This document shows positions 37,142-46,938 of a stretch of 64,000 bases of DNA, piece by piece. This DNA is from Flavobacteriaceae bacterium YJPT1-3 (GTDB taxonomy: Bacteria > Bacteroidota > Bacteroidia > Flavobacteriales > Flavobacteriaceae): assembly GCA_029866965.1 (NCBI GenBank), contig CP123444.1, positions 2,521,501 through 2,585,500 on the forward strand, in the 5' to 3' direction. Under the pieces are notes generated by a model. It saw nothing but the letters and a program-made list of their open reading frames with translations. It searched no databases and was not told the DNA's origin. Both the position numbers and the translations under genes were made by a program. Position 1 is the stretch's first letter; each line of letters starts with the position of its first letter.

Positions 37142-37621
37142 ATGGCCAAATTTAAACTTGATGAAGTCGATCACCAGATTCTCGATATGCTTATCGAGAA
37201 CACGCGAACGCCATTTACGGATATCGCTAAGAAGCTTTTGATCTCTGCCGGAACGGTGCACGTTCGCGTTAAGAAAATGGAAGAAGCCGGAATCATTATA
37301 GGATCTTCGCTCACTTTGGACTATACCAAATTGGGGTACTCTTTTATTGCCTATGTAGGGATCTATCTGAATAAGACCTCACAAACCCAGTTTGTGCTGG
37401 AGCGAATTGCTCAGATACCTTATGTGACCGTGGCTCACATTACCACCGGTAAATTCAATATCTTCTGTAAGATCAGAGCACGCAATACGGAGCATGCTAA
37501 AAATATCATCTTTAAATTGGACGACATTGAAGGAGTCTCACGAACGGAGACCATGATTTCTATGGAAGAAAGCATCAATGATAAGAAACGTTTGATGCAC
37601 TCGATTTTTCAGGATCTGTAG
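37142..37621 (+). CDS. Lrp/AsnC-family transcriptional regulator
   Basis: 159 residues from ATG 37142 (earlier in-frame start at 37067 overlaps the peptidase end). N-terminal winged HTH: LDEVDHQILDMLIENTRTPFTDIAKKLLISAGTVHVRVKKM in essence. C-terminal RAM/ligand-binding domain: YVGIYLNKTS, HITTGKFNIFCKI and a C-terminal ISMEESIN. Regulates in response to an amino acid, unidentified. A terminator follows. Confidence 0.9.
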   Translation: MAKFKLDEVDHQILDMLIENTRTPFTDIAKKLLISAGTVHVRVKKMEEAGIIIGSSLTLDYTKLGYSFIAYVGIYLNKTSQTQFVLERIAQIPYVTVAHITTGKFNIFCKIRARNTEHAKNIIFKLDDIEGVSRTETMISMEESINDKKRLMHSIFQDL

Positions 37622-37642
37622 GAAGGAATAACCAATCACAAT

Positions 37643-37680
37643 GCAAAAGCCCTTCCGTCTGTGTACCGAAGGGCTTTTGC
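37643..37680 (+). terminator. Intrinsic terminator (GCAAAAGCCCTTC stem)
   Basis: GCAAAAGCCCTTC / GAAGGGCTTTTGC, 13 bp, 12-nt loop, between the Lrp gene and ppc. No long T run, but the T4 in the stem arm is typical. Confidence 0.75.
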
Positions 37681-37693
37681 GATTTAATACGGA

Positions 37694-40273
37694 ATGAATA
37701 TGCCCAGAGAACCAAAAGTAGAGCGGTTCAACGCTCATGTCAAATCAAAATACCAGATCTACAACAGTATTTTCATGACGCTGCCCTTTGAAGGCATTGA
37801 AGATACTGGAGTGCTCTTGCCCTTATTCGATACGGTCTGCGCCGCAGGGTATGAGCAGGAGAAAAATCCGACCCAAATCGTCGAAGATTTCTTTCAACGC
37901 TACTTGCAAGACAAGAGCGAAAAGCAGCGTATTGATATGCTGTTCCGGTTTATCCAGTTTATTGAACGCCAGGTGGTTCTTTTTGATGCCATCGAAGATG
38001 CTTCCTACCGCATCGTGAACAATATGGACGGGAGGGGTACGCTGCGTAATATCAAAGAAGAGGCAGAAGCTCAACGCAAGGTGGACGAACTTAAAGCCTA
38101 TCTGAGAAAATTCCGCATCAGACCAGTGCTCACCGCGCATCCTACCCAATTCTATCCGGGCGCGGTACTTGGGATCATTCGAGATTTGAGTGAGGCCTTA
38201 AAACAAGATGACCTGCCCTTAATTCGGAGGTTACTGGCTCAATTGGGAAAAACGCCATTCTTTAAAAAGACGAAACCCACTCCTTACAATGAAGCGGTCA
38301 GTCTGATCTGGTATCTGGAAAATGTGTTCTATCATTCGGCCAGTTATATTTACAATTACCTCAAGCAAAACGTATTTAAGTCTGATGACATCGACAATCA
38401 GATCATTGAATTGGGCTTTTGGCCGGGTGGGGACCGTGACGGGAATCCTTTTGTAACGACCGAGATTACCCGTAAAGTGGCTCGGCGACTCAAGAGTACC
38501 GTGCTCAAGAATTATTACCGAGACTTACGCGAACTGCGACGTAGAATCACTTTTCCCGGCACAGTCAAACCGTTAACCAAATTGGAGAGCAAGCTCTATG
38601 ATGCCATTTTCACGACGGAAAAGAATAGCATCCAGCTGGACGAACTGCTTGGTACCCTAGAAGAAACCCGGGTACTGCTGGTGGAAAAACATCAGAGCCT
38701 ATTTCTAGAGGAGTTGGACGATCTGATCAATAAGGTCAAGCTCTTTGGCTTTCATTTTGCCACTTTGGATATCCGTCAAGACAGCCGGGTGCATCATCAT
38801 GTGATGAAGACCCTAGTGGAAGGTACGCAGGGGCAGGGAATTTTTCCGAAGGACTACCTGCAGTTGAGTGAAGCCGATCAAATAGAGGCTTTAGCCAAGG
38901 TTCAAGCGCAGCTTAAACCGGAAGATTTTGAAGATGAGATCACCAGCAAGACCTTAGGATCTATCTACGCCATGCGTGAGATCCAATTGCTGAACGGAGA
39001 GCGAGGCTCTGATCGCTACATCATCAGTAACAATCAAACCATGCTCAATGTCATGGAAGCCTTTGCTTTTTTTAGACTGTGCAATTGGGAAGAACCCACG
39101 GTAGATATCGTACCGCTATTTGAAACGGTAACCGATCTGGAAAATGCTGATCAGGTCATGGAAAAATTGTACACCAATCCCGCTTACGCGAAACATTTAG
39201 CGCGTCGGGGTCATAAGCAGACCATCATGCTGGGCTTTAGCGACGGTACTAAAGATGGAGGCTACCTTATGGCTAATTGGAGTATTTATCGGGCTAAGGA
39301 AGAATTGACGGCAGTTTCGCGAAAGCATAACATCAAGGTCGTCTTTTTTGATGGACGTGGAGGGCCACCGGCTCGAGGAGGCGGGAAAACTCATCAGTTC
39401 TATGCTTCCCTTGGAGAGACCATCGAAGCGGAAGAAATCCAGCTGACCGTACAAGGGCAGACCATCAGTTCTAATTTTGGAACCCGGGACAGCTGTCAGT
39501 ACAATTTAGAACAACTGCTCAGTTCAGGGGTGAATAACTCGATCTTTAGAGATCGGGGGGATTTTGAGCCGGAAGACCGCGCTACTCTTAACGATCTGGC
39601 GCAGATCAGTTATAAAGCTTATGTCGATTTTAAGCAACACCCCAGGTTTTTAGGTTACCTGGAGCGTATGAGCACCTTGAAATACTATGCGAAGACCAAT
39701 ATTGGAAGCCGTCCCAGCAAACGGGGCAGCAGCGACGAGCTTAATTTTAGCGATCTGAGGGCTATCCCTTTCGTGGGGAGCTGGAGTCAACTAAAACAGA
39801 ATGTCCCCGGCTTTTACGGCGTAGGAACAGCTTTAGAAAGCTATGAAAAAGCTGGAAAGTTCGATCAGGTGGAATCGCTCTATCACAACAGTATGTTTTT
39901 CCGTACCTTATTGGAGAACAGTATGATGAGCCTGACCAAATCCTTTTTTGCGCTTACCGCCTATATGCAGGAAGATGAAGAGTTTGGTGACTTTTGGAAG
40001 CTGATCTATGAAGAATATGAACGTACCAAACGATTATTGCTTAAACTCTCCGGCTTTGACGAATTGATGGAAAATCAACCGGCGATGCGAGCTTCCATTC
40101 AGGAGCGTGAACGCATTGTTTTGCCTTTGCTCACCATTCAACAGTTCGCCTTGAAGAAGATACAAGAACTGCGGAAGCAAAGCGACACTGATGAAGAGCA
40201 ATTGGCTGTTTTTGAAAAAATGGTCACCCGCTCCTTGTTTGGAAATATCAATGCCAGTAGAAACTCAGCATAA
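37694..40273 (+). CDS. ppc: Phosphoenolpyruvate carboxylase
   Basis: 859 residues. Catalytic His149 in VLTAHPTQFYPG, FWPGGDRDGNPFV, MLGFSDGTKDGGYLMANW, FFDGRGGPPARGGGKTHQF are the classic PEPC motifs. It carboxylates PEP to oxaloacetate, feeding the TCA cycle. The usual C-terminal Asn-Thr-Gly is replaced here by ASRNSA, a divergent end. Downstream a DinB-like gene follows after 9 bp. Confidence 0.95.
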   Translation: MNMPREPKVERFNAHVKSKYQIYNSIFMTLPFEGIEDTGVLLPLFDTVCAAGYEQEKNPTQIVEDFFQRYLQDKSEKQRIDMLFRFIQFIERQVVLFDAIEDASYRIVNNMDGRGTLRNIKEEAEAQRKVDELKAYLRKFRIRPVLTAHPTQFYPGAVLGIIRDLSEALKQDDLPLIRRLLAQLGKTPFFKKTKPTPYNEAVSLIWYLENVFYHSASYIYNYLKQNVFKSDDIDNQIIELGFWPGGDRDGNPFVTTEITRKVARRLKSTVLKNYYRDLRELRRRITFPGTVKPLTKLESKLYDAIFTTEKNSIQLDELLGTLEETRVLLVEKHQSLFLEELDDLINKVKLFGFHFATLDIRQDSRVHHHVMKTLVEGTQGQGIFPKDYLQLSEADQIEALAKVQAQLKPEDFEDEITSKTLGSIYAMREIQLLNGERGSDRYIISNNQTMLNVMEAFAFFRLCNWEEPTVDIVPLFETVTDLENADQVMEKLYTNPAYAKHLARRGHKQTIMLGFSDGTKDGGYLMANWSIYRAKEELTAVSRKHNIKVVFFDGRGGPPARGGGKTHQFYASLGETIEAEEIQLTVQGQTISSNFGTRDSCQYNLEQLLSSGVNNSIFRDRGDFEPEDRATLNDLAQISYKAYVDFKQHPRFLGYLERMSTLKYYAKTNIGSRPSKRGSSDELNFSDLRAIPFVGSWSQLKQNVPGFYGVGTALESYEKAGKFDQVESLYHNSMFFRTLLENSMMSLTKSFFALTAYMQEDEEFGDFWKLIYEEYERTKRLLLKLSGFDELMENQPAMRASIQERERIVLPLLTIQQFALKKIQELRKQSDTDEEQLAVFEKMVTRSLFGNINASRNSA

Positions 40274-40282
40274 CCTACTATC

Positions 40283-40801
40283 ATGAAGAGAAATGTCTTA
40301 AAGCCTGATGAATTTAATCCGTACTACGGGCAGTACATTGATCTGGTTCCCGAATCGCTTTCTTTGCTGGAAGCCTTGGAAGAAGGAAAGAAACGATTGA
40401 TCAAGTTCATAAGAGAAGTACCGGAGGATCGATTGATCTATCGCTATGCCACTGGTAAATGGACCATCAAAGAAAAAATTCAGCATCTGCTGGATACGGA
40501 GCGGGTGTTTGTCTACCGGGCCCTGCGTTTTTCAAGAAAGGACCAAATGGCCTTGCCCGGTTTTGAGCAGGATGAGTATGTGGTCAATTCTCGGGCTAAT
40601 GAGCGGGAAATCGAAGATTTGCTATCTGAATATGAACGATTACGCGACAGCACTCTTGCTTTTTTTAAAAGTTTATCGGATGAGGAGTTGAAGCGGACTG
40701 GGGTAGCCAGTGGAAGTCCGATGAGCGCACGTGCCGCCGGATTTATCTGTGCCGGTCACGAGATTCATCACTGCAACCTGATCTCAGCACGTTACCTCTG
40801 A
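40283..40801 (+). CDS. DinB-family four-helix metalloenzyme-like protein
   Basis: 172 residues. Metal-binding His pattern: IQHLLDTERVFVYR and GHEIHHCNLISARYL at the end, with a conserved N-terminal VPEDRLIYRYATGKWTIKE. DinB-like proteins may be thiol S-transferases (bacillithiol/mycothiol), but substrates vary. Downstream of ppc; ends 1 bp before the convergent kdsC-like gene. Confidence 0.85.
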   Translation: MKRNVLKPDEFNPYYGQYIDLVPESLSLLEALEEGKKRLIKFIREVPEDRLIYRYATGKWTIKEKIQHLLDTERVFVYRALRFSRKDQMALPGFEQDEYVVNSRANEREIEDLLSEYERLRDSTLAFFKSLSDEELKRTGVASGSPMSARAAGFICAGHEIHHCNLISARYL

Positions 40802-41332
40802 TCAATCGTACTGGGCATCAAAGGCTTTCATCCATTTGTCCTGAACTTTCAAGACTTGCTCTATGATATCGCGCACACAGCCTTGTCCGCCATTTCTGTG
40901 AGAGACATACTTGGAGATTTCTTTGATCTCTTTTACCGCATCCTGCGGACAGCAGGGGAGTCCCACCAGTTGCATCACCGGATAATCGGGAAGATCGTCA
41001 CCCATAAACAGTACATTTTCGGGCTGTATCTGGTGTTTTTCGCAGTAGGACTCTAAGAGCGCCGACTTGTTGTGCGACCCGAGAAAAACATCCTTAACGC
41101 CCAAGCCTTCCAGGCGCTTGCGTACCCCTTCATTGCTGCCTCCGGAAATGATGCATACCCGAAAGCCTTCATCAATTGCTGTCTTTAACGCATAGCCATC
41201 CTTGATGTTCATGGTACGATACATTTCACCTTCTGAGGTGACCTGAATGGTTCCATCGGTGAGCACGCCATCCACGTCAAAGACAAAGGTGGTCACATGT
41301 TGCAAATACTCTTTATAGCTTTTCTCTTCCAT
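40802..41332 (-). CDS. kdsC: KdsC-like HAD phosphatase (KDO 8-phosphate phosphatase)
   Basis: 176 residues, HAD-type with FVFDVDGVLTDG, ISGGSNEGVRKR, and FMGDDLPDYPVMQL. Same architecture as tetrameric KdsC, which releases KDO for lipopolysaccharide core. Its start overlaps the upstream gene by 20 bp. A related HAD of the same subclass is possible, so the substrate is inferred. Confidence 0.85.
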   Translation of the reverse strand: MEEKSYKEYLQHVTTFVFDVDGVLTDGTIQVTSEGEMYRTMNIKDGYALKTAIDEGFRVCIISGGSNEGVRKRLEGLGVKDVFLGSHNKSALLESYCEKHQIQPENVLFMGDDLPDYPVMQLVGLPCCPQDAVKEIKEISKYVSHRNGGQGCVRDIIEQVLKVQDKWMKAFDAQYD

Positions 41333-42107
41333 AGGTGTGTAAAATCGAATTGGTCAGTTGATGGTATAGCCCTTGCTGTGGTCTGCCTTTCAGTAGTTCC
41401 AAATGACTTTTGAGTGTTTGGTAATCACCCCGTCGTGCAGGTCCAGTTTGAGTCTTTAAAAGATTGTTTTTGTAAAATTTAGATACCGTTTCTTCAAGTA
41501 AAGGTTGAAGCAAGTGCTGTGGTAGATCCAGATCTTCACAATAGGCTGCGACCTGTTGCAAGAGGTGATGGGTAAAGTTATTGAGCATCACAGCTGCCAG
41601 ATGTATTTCTTTCCGTTTGTGACTGTTGAGCCGTCGGGAGGTGCTGCCTAAGGACTGCGCCAATTCCTCCAGGAGTGGGTAATCAGCTTCCTGCGCCGCC
41701 TCAATGCAAAAGGGGACTTGGGTCCAATCGATGGAGGCCTCTGTACTGATAGTCTGTAGCGGGTAAAAGACACCCCGTCGCGGAAAGCGTTTCAAAACGT
41801 TCATGGCTACACTACCGGCCGTGTGAACCACTAAGGCGTCATCAGCGATATGCTGAGCGGCTGCTTCGATTTGATCATCAGCTACCGCCAGTATATTCAC
41901 TGCTGCAGGAGTCCAGGCGTCCCAGGTGGATACCAGAGGAAGATCTGGCATCTTGGCCAGAATCTGATCAGCTTTGCTGGTCAAAATGGAAGTCAGCTGT
42001 ACCCGGGATGTTCCTGATTGTTGAGCCTTTGAAGCGTCGGTCAGGTTCCACTTTCGCGAAAGCTGACTCCCTACATTCCCAAACCCGATGATACTGACTG
42101 AAATCAC
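41313..42107 (-). CDS. DUF2520 Rossmann protein
   Basis: 264 residues, starting GTG 42107. N-terminal NAD(P)-type Rossmann: ISVSIIGFGNVGSQLSR; VLKRFPRRGVFYPLQTIST; C-terminal helical DUF2520 domain (AAVMLNNFTHHLL). Resembles P5CR/3-hydroxyisobutyrate dehydrogenase-like folds; substrate unknown. It overlaps kdsC by 20 bp. A one-mismatch palindrome at 42050 lies near the start. Confidence 0.85.
   Translation of the reverse strand: MISVSIIGFGNVGSQLSRKWNLTDASKAQQSGTSRVQLTSILTSKADQILAKMPDLPLVSTWDAWTPAAVNILAVADDQIEAAAQHIADDALVVHTAGSVAMNVLKRFPRRGVFYPLQTISTEASIDWTQVPFCIEAAQEADYPLLEELAQSLGSTSRRLNSHKRKEIHLAAVMLNNFTHHLLQQVAAYCEDLDLPQHLLQPLLEETVSKFYKNNLLKTQTGPARRGDYQTLKSHLELLKGRPQQGLYHQLTNSILHTYGREKL
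42050..42063. repeat. Palindrome ACTTTCGCGAAAGC (one mismatch)
   Basis: In the DUF2520 gene (minus strand), read as LSRK. Confidence 0.7.
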
Positions 42108-42111
42108 GCGT

Positions 42112-42119
42112 CAAAGGTA
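42112..42119 (-). promoter_or_regulatory. -7 box TACCTTTG abutting the DUF2520 GTG
   Basis: Minus-strand TACCTTTG ends 4 nt before GTG 42107; transcription would start at or beside the start codon. Confidence 0.5.
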
Positions 42120-42199
42120 AACAATTTCTATAGGAAGCGGCTGTGTTCATTCAGGGGTTGTGTCGTATCTTCGCGGGGTCAAAAAATGTGCAGATTGCT

Positions 42200-45100
42200 A
42201 TGCAAGATCGACTCCTAAAAATTCTCTTTTCCACCCGTTTAATGGCCGTTTTATTCATCGTGTATGCGGTAGCTATGGCCACCGGAACTTTTCTCGATGC
42301 AGGACAGGATACGTCACCCACGCCGCTTACGCGAAAATACGTCTACAATGCCTGGTGGTTTGAAGCTATCCACCTGTTCCTGGTCATCAATTTCATTGGA
42401 AACATCTTCCGCTATAAATTGCTACGCAAAGAAAAAATTACCACGCTTATTTTTCACCTCGCCTTTATTCTCATTCTTATTGGGGCCGGGGTCACTCGCT
42501 ACGTCAGCTACGAAGGCGTGATGCCCATTAAAGAAGGGGAGACGGTCAACACCTTCCTTAGCGAAAAAACATACCTCCAAGCCTTTATTGATGGAGCGCA
42601 TAATGGCACCCCAGAACGAAGGGCTGTGGAACGACAATTGACTTTTTCTTCCCGTCTGGATAATGACTTTACCTGGAATACGGACTTTCGCGGACAAGAG
42701 GTTCAATTCTCCCTGGCTGAGTATATCGAAGGGGCTGAAGAAGGTTTTGTGGAAGATCCTTCCGGAACCAATCATTTAAAAATTGTAGAGGCGGGTGACG
42801 GTACTCGACATGAACATTTTCTGGAAGAAGGTGAGGTATCTAGTATTCACAATGTACTCTATGCCCTCAACGCACCGACCGACGGAGCAATTAATATTTT
42901 TTGGAATAAGGGCGAATACCAGATCAAAACCCCTTTTGAAGGGGAGGTCATGGTTATGGCTACACAACAACGCCTGCCTGTAGTCAAGGATAGCACTCAG
43001 AGCCTGCAGCTTAGAGCCCTATATCAACTGGGTGGCGGGGCTATTCAGTTTGTCATCCCGGATGAAGTGGTCAAAGGCAAGTCGGGGATTGTACCCCTCG
43101 AGAATGCAGACAAAGACGCCGCTGATGCGGTTTTTGTCAACGTGAGCAGCGCCGGAGAGACCCAAAGCATTGGTTTGTTGGGAGGCAAGGGCTATGCCAA
43201 CGATAAAAAGCTCGTGGAAGTGGGCGGACTCAAAATCTACTTGTCCTATGGTAGTAAGCTTCGCGAACTGCCCTTCAGCATTCAACTCAATGACTTCGTT
43301 GCCGAGAAATATCCGGGTACGGAACAGAGTTACAGCTCTTTTTTAAGCGAAGTGACCGTAGTGGATGAAGAACCTTTCGATTATGACATTTATATGAATC
43401 ATGTTTTGGATCATGAAGGCTTTCGTTTTTTTCAGGCCAGTTTCTTTCCGGATGAATCGGGCACCATACTATCTGTGAGTAAAGACTTCTGGGGAACCTG
43501 GATCACCTATATCGGTTATTTCTTGCTCTACCTGGGCATGATGGCCATACTGTTTGATCGCGGGTCACGATTTGGCGATCTTAAGCGAAGTCTGGACAAG
43601 GTCAAAAACAAAAAGAAAAAAATACTCAGTACCCTTCTGATTCTGATGTTGCCCATCCTTGGATTTTCGCAGCAAGGTCCCGAAGCCAGTGCCGGAGAGA
43701 AAGTACTGGAAGAGCAAGATACTATTGCTGTAGCCACCGGTAGTCCCTTGGTTGACAAGCTATCCGACGCCGGACATCAGGAAAATCACACCACACCAAG
43801 TTCGGCCCAGATCGATTCTGTTTTGCAGGCCAATGCGGTATCTAAAGAACACGCGGCTAAATTCGGTAAACTGGTCATTCAGGATGACGGAGGCCGCATG
43901 ATGCCTATCAACACCTTTTCCAGTAAACTCCTGCGAAAATTAACGCGTAGCACGACCTATGCCGGTCTCAACGCTGATCAGGTGATGCTCTCCATGCTGG
44001 AGTCGCCCGTACTCTGGTACAACACGGACATACTATACCTGAAAAAAGGGAATGATAGTATTCGCAGTATTTTGGGAGTACCGGATGATGTCAAACGGTT
44101 TAAGGCGATCGATTTTTTCACGCCTCAAGGCAGTTACAAATTACAACCCTACCTGGTGGACGCCTACAGTGCGGCTTTACCCACTGTTTTTCAAAAAGAA
44201 TTTAAGGATGTCGATCAGCGACTGGGCTTGTTGAACCGTACCCTGGGGGGAGAGATTTTAAAGATATTCCCCATACCGAACCACCCCAACGATAAATGGG
44301 CCAGTTACCCGGAATTGGGGGAAGCCGGATTTAAAGGCATGGATTCGGTCTACACCCGTCAAATCATTCCATTGTATTTACAAGCCTTGAGAAATGCTCG
44401 TCAGACCGGAGATTACGGTCAGGCTGAAAAGCTCTTGACCAGCATCACCGATTTCCAGAAAACTTTTGGAGCAGAGATCATGCCTTCAGAACAAAAGATC
44501 CAGGCGGAGATCCTGTACAACAAGTACGATGTGTTTACCAAACTGTACTGGATGTATATGCTGGGAGCCCTCTTTATGATGATCTTCGTCATTGCTGAGA
44601 TCTTTACTGCGTCCACTTTCGTGAAAGCGATGTCACGCGTAGGTGCTGTCTTTATCGTGATCTTATTCCTGATACAAACGGCTGCTCTGATCTGGCGTTG
44701 GTATATTTCCGGGCATGCCCCCTGGGCGGACGCCTATGAGTCGGTGCTCTACGTGGGATGGGCTACCATGTTCTTTGGACTGGCCTTCGGCCGCAAAAGC
44801 ATGCTCACCATTGCGAGTACCGCCTTTGTTGCCGGATTTATTTTATGGGGAGCCAGTATGAATTGGTTAAACCCGGAGATCGCTAATCTGGTACCGGTAC
44901 TCAACAGCTATTGGCTGATGATTCATACGGCGGTCATTGTAGGGAGCTATGGTCCTTTTGCTTTGGGAGCCATACTCGGACTGTTATCCTTATTTCTGAT
45001 GTTGATCACTACGGAGAAGAACAAGAAGAAAATGGAATTGAACATCCGTGAATTGGTGATCATCACAGAAATGGCCTTGACCGTAGGCTTGGTCATGTTG

Positions 45101-45478
45101 ACCATCGGGAACTTCCTGGGTGGACAATGGGCCAATGAAAGCTGGGGCCGGTACTGGGGTTGGGATCCTAAAGAAACCTGGGCGTTGATTAGTATCATTG
45201 TGTATGCCTTCGTCATTCATATGCGATTGGTACCTGGCTTGCGTGGAAAATGGATATTCAGTTTGATGTCCGTACTTGCCTTTGGCAGTGTGTTAATGAC
45301 CTATTTTGGAGTGAATTTCTGGCTTTCCGGCTTGCACAGTTACGCCAGTGGAGAGAACATCATCAATTTAGATCGGGCGTTGATCATGATTGCTAGTGTG
45401 ATCGTTTTTGCTTTACTGGCTTATCCCAAATACAAAAAATACTACAGCCGTAAGAAGCCTAAGCAATCTTTGAAGTAA
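42200..45478 (+). CDS. ccsBA: Fused ResB-CcsA cytochrome c biogenesis protein
   Basis: About 1092 residues from ATG 42200 (an earlier frame start at 42143 precedes a -7-like TATCTTCG at 42166-42173). N-terminal ResB region: three helices, GTFLDAGQDTSPTPL, periplasmic beta domain, RFFQASFFPDESG. C-terminal CcsA: WWAD-type GHAPWADAYESVLY and haem-handling His region, ending SWGRYWGWDPKETWALIS. Together they deliver and attach haem to c-type cytochromes. A middle stretch (about residues 490-760) is largely non-conserved. Palindrome-like copy at 44615 (two mismatches). Ends 20 bp into the convergent LuxR gene. Confidence 0.93.
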   Translation: MQDRLLKILFSTRLMAVLFIVYAVAMATGTFLDAGQDTSPTPLTRKYVYNAWWFEAIHLFLVINFIGNIFRYKLLRKEKITTLIFHLAFILILIGAGVTRYVSYEGVMPIKEGETVNTFLSEKTYLQAFIDGAHNGTPERRAVERQLTFSSRLDNDFTWNTDFRGQEVQFSLAEYIEGAEEGFVEDPSGTNHLKIVEAGDGTRHEHFLEEGEVSSIHNVLYALNAPTDGAINIFWNKGEYQIKTPFEGEVMVMATQQRLPVVKDSTQSLQLRALYQLGGGAIQFVIPDEVVKGKSGIVPLENADKDAADAVFVNVSSAGETQSIGLLGGKGYANDKKLVEVGGLKIYLSYGSKLRELPFSIQLNDFVAEKYPGTEQSYSSFLSEVTVVDEEPFDYDIYMNHVLDHEGFRFFQASFFPDESGTILSVSKDFWGTWITYIGYFLLYLGMMAILFDRGSRFGDLKRSLDKVKNKKKKILSTLLILMLPILGFSQQGPEASAGEKVLEEQDTIAVATGSPLVDKLSDAGHQENHTTPSSAQIDSVLQANAVSKEHAAKFGKLVIQDDGGRMMPINTFSSKLLRKLTRSTTYAGLNADQVMLSMLESPVLWYNTDILYLKKGNDSIRSILGVPDDVKRFKAIDFFTPQGSYKLQPYLVDAYSAALPTVFQKEFKDVDQRLGLLNRTLGGEILKIFPIPNHPNDKWASYPELGEAGFKGMDSVYTRQIIPLYLQALRNARQTGDYGQAEKLLTSITDFQKTFGAEIMPSEQKIQAEILYNKYDVFTKLYWMYMLGALFMMIFVIAEIFTASTFVKAMSRVGAVFIVILFLIQTAALIWRWYISGHAPWADAYESVLYVGWATMFFGLAFGRKSMLTIASTAFVAGFILWGASMNWLNPEIANLVPVLNSYWLMIHTAVIVGSYGPFALGAILGLLSLFLMLITTEKNKKKMELNIRELVIITEMALTVGLVMLTIGNFLGGQWANESWGRYWGWDPKETWALISIIVYAFVIHMRLVPGLRGKWIFSLMSVLAFGSVLMTYFGVNFWLSGLHSYASGENIINLDRALIMIASVIVFALLAYPKYKKYYSRKKPKQSLK

Positions 45479-46796
45479 AGGTGGCCAGGCTTTCTACACC
45501 TAATTTTTCGTAGAGGCTTTCAATGGTTTCCATCAGGCGTTTGGTGGAGATTTGAAGGCGCTCGGCTATGCGCGAACTGGATTCACCTTCGGAAATGTAT
45601 TGCAATACTTTTACCTCTTTGTTGGTGAGATTGTACTCTTCAATCAGGGTCTCCAAGTAATCATCATTCACATCGGTAATTTCTGCATAGGAACTTAGTG
45701 CCTCTACTTTTTTGTGATAGGAAGCCAATTCCCGTCTCAATTTGCGATTGCGGACACGGATGATCTGCATATTATACACAATAGAATAAGTAAGCAGGAT
45801 CATATCGAGCAGGATGCCAATTTTCAGGGCCAGCGGCGAGACATCCAAGATATTCAGTCCAATATTGTGCAGGACGAAGAAGTCGAGCACCAAATACACG
45901 TTGAGCGCGTACACCAGGATGATCATAAAGTACAACCATTCTGATTTACTCACATAAATTCCCGTTATCCAAATGACGGCTATCGCAATAAAGGTGCTGA
46001 TGTCAGAGGCTACAAAATACGGGTACTGCTCAGTCATGGCATAGAGCACCGCAAGCGAGAAGGAGATCACGCAGAGTGAACCTACGATAAAGCGTAGTTT
46101 GGGAAATTGATTGTATAATTTCAGGTAATTCACGGCAAAAAGCCCACCGATAAAACTGATGGACGCGTGAATAAAGAGTTCAAGCTGAGTCGTCCAGGCC
46201 CCTTCCAAATCGAACAGATAGAATAAGTTGTCTCTAAAGGCCAAACAGAGCGCTGCTACAAAGAGTAACAGTCCATAAAAAAGGAAAGTGCGGTCTTTGA
46301 AAATGGAGAAGAACAAAAGATTGATCAGGATCACGAACAATACCGTGCCATAGAACAAACCAAAACCAAACATTTCTCCATGACTGGTAGCGGCCAAATC
46401 CGCTTCGGAGGTAACAGCGATCGGGAAATAAGCTTCCTGATCAAATTGAGCTTTGATGTAATAGGGAGGAGGTGAGCTACTCCTTCTTACCAGGTAGGCT
46501 GGGTAATTGCTTTTATATGGCGTAGCCACCGGGTCTCCTGCAGCGTCATAGATTTCAAAGGTATTCAGATGAGAAGTTCTGATTTCAATAACATGATCTC
46601 CTGCAGGGATGGAATCGATCTTAAACCAATAGGTGCCATTTACGGTCCCCCGGTTTTCTTTTAGCAAGGGTTCAAAGTCAGCTTCTTGAATAGTGATGGC
46701 GTTAAACTCATCCTGCTGATCCCTCAATACCCCATAGTCCTGCGCATACAAGAAGCAGGAAGCGAGCATTGCACAGATGTAGGTCGCAATTCGCAT
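45459..46796 (-). CDS. 7TM-DISM sensor with LuxR-type HTH
   Basis: 445 residues. Signal peptide ending CFLYAQ, a periplasmic DISM-like beta domain, seven membrane helices (about residues 145-350) and a C-terminal coiled coil plus LuxR/GerE-type HTH (NLTNKEVKVLQYISEGESS, IAERLQISTKRL). Such one-piece membrane regulators are frequent in Flavobacteria, the ligand unknown. Convergent with ccsBA with a 20-bp overlap. Confidence 0.85.
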   Translation of the reverse strand: MRIATYICAMLASCFLYAQDYGVLRDQQDEFNAITIQEADFEPLLKENRGTVNGTYWFKIDSIPAGDHVIEIRTSHLNTFEIYDAAGDPVATPYKSNYPAYLVRRSSSPPPYYIKAQFDQEAYFPIAVTSEADLAATSHGEMFGFGLFYGTVLFVILINLLFFSIFKDRTFLFYGLLLFVAALCLAFRDNLFYLFDLEGAWTTQLELFIHASISFIGGLFAVNYLKLYNQFPKLRFIVGSLCVISFSLAVLYAMTEQYPYFVASDISTFIAIAVIWITGIYVSKSEWLYFMIILVYALNVYLVLDFFVLHNIGLNILDVSPLALKIGILLDMILLTYSIVYNMQIIRVRNRKLRRELASYHKKVEALSSYAEITDVNDDYLETLIEEYNLTNKEVKVLQYISEGESSSRIAERLQISTKRLMETIESLYEKLGVESLATFTSKIA

Positions 46797-46938
46797 AATT
46801 CAGATTTTAGACTAAGGGGAAGTTTAAAATTAGCTAAAATTGTGAATTATAACGGTTTAAGTGTGTTAAAAATTGCTTTTTATCTAACTCAATCGGGATT
46901 TTTTCAAGAAAATTCGTACAGGCTCCAGGTGAAACCCC

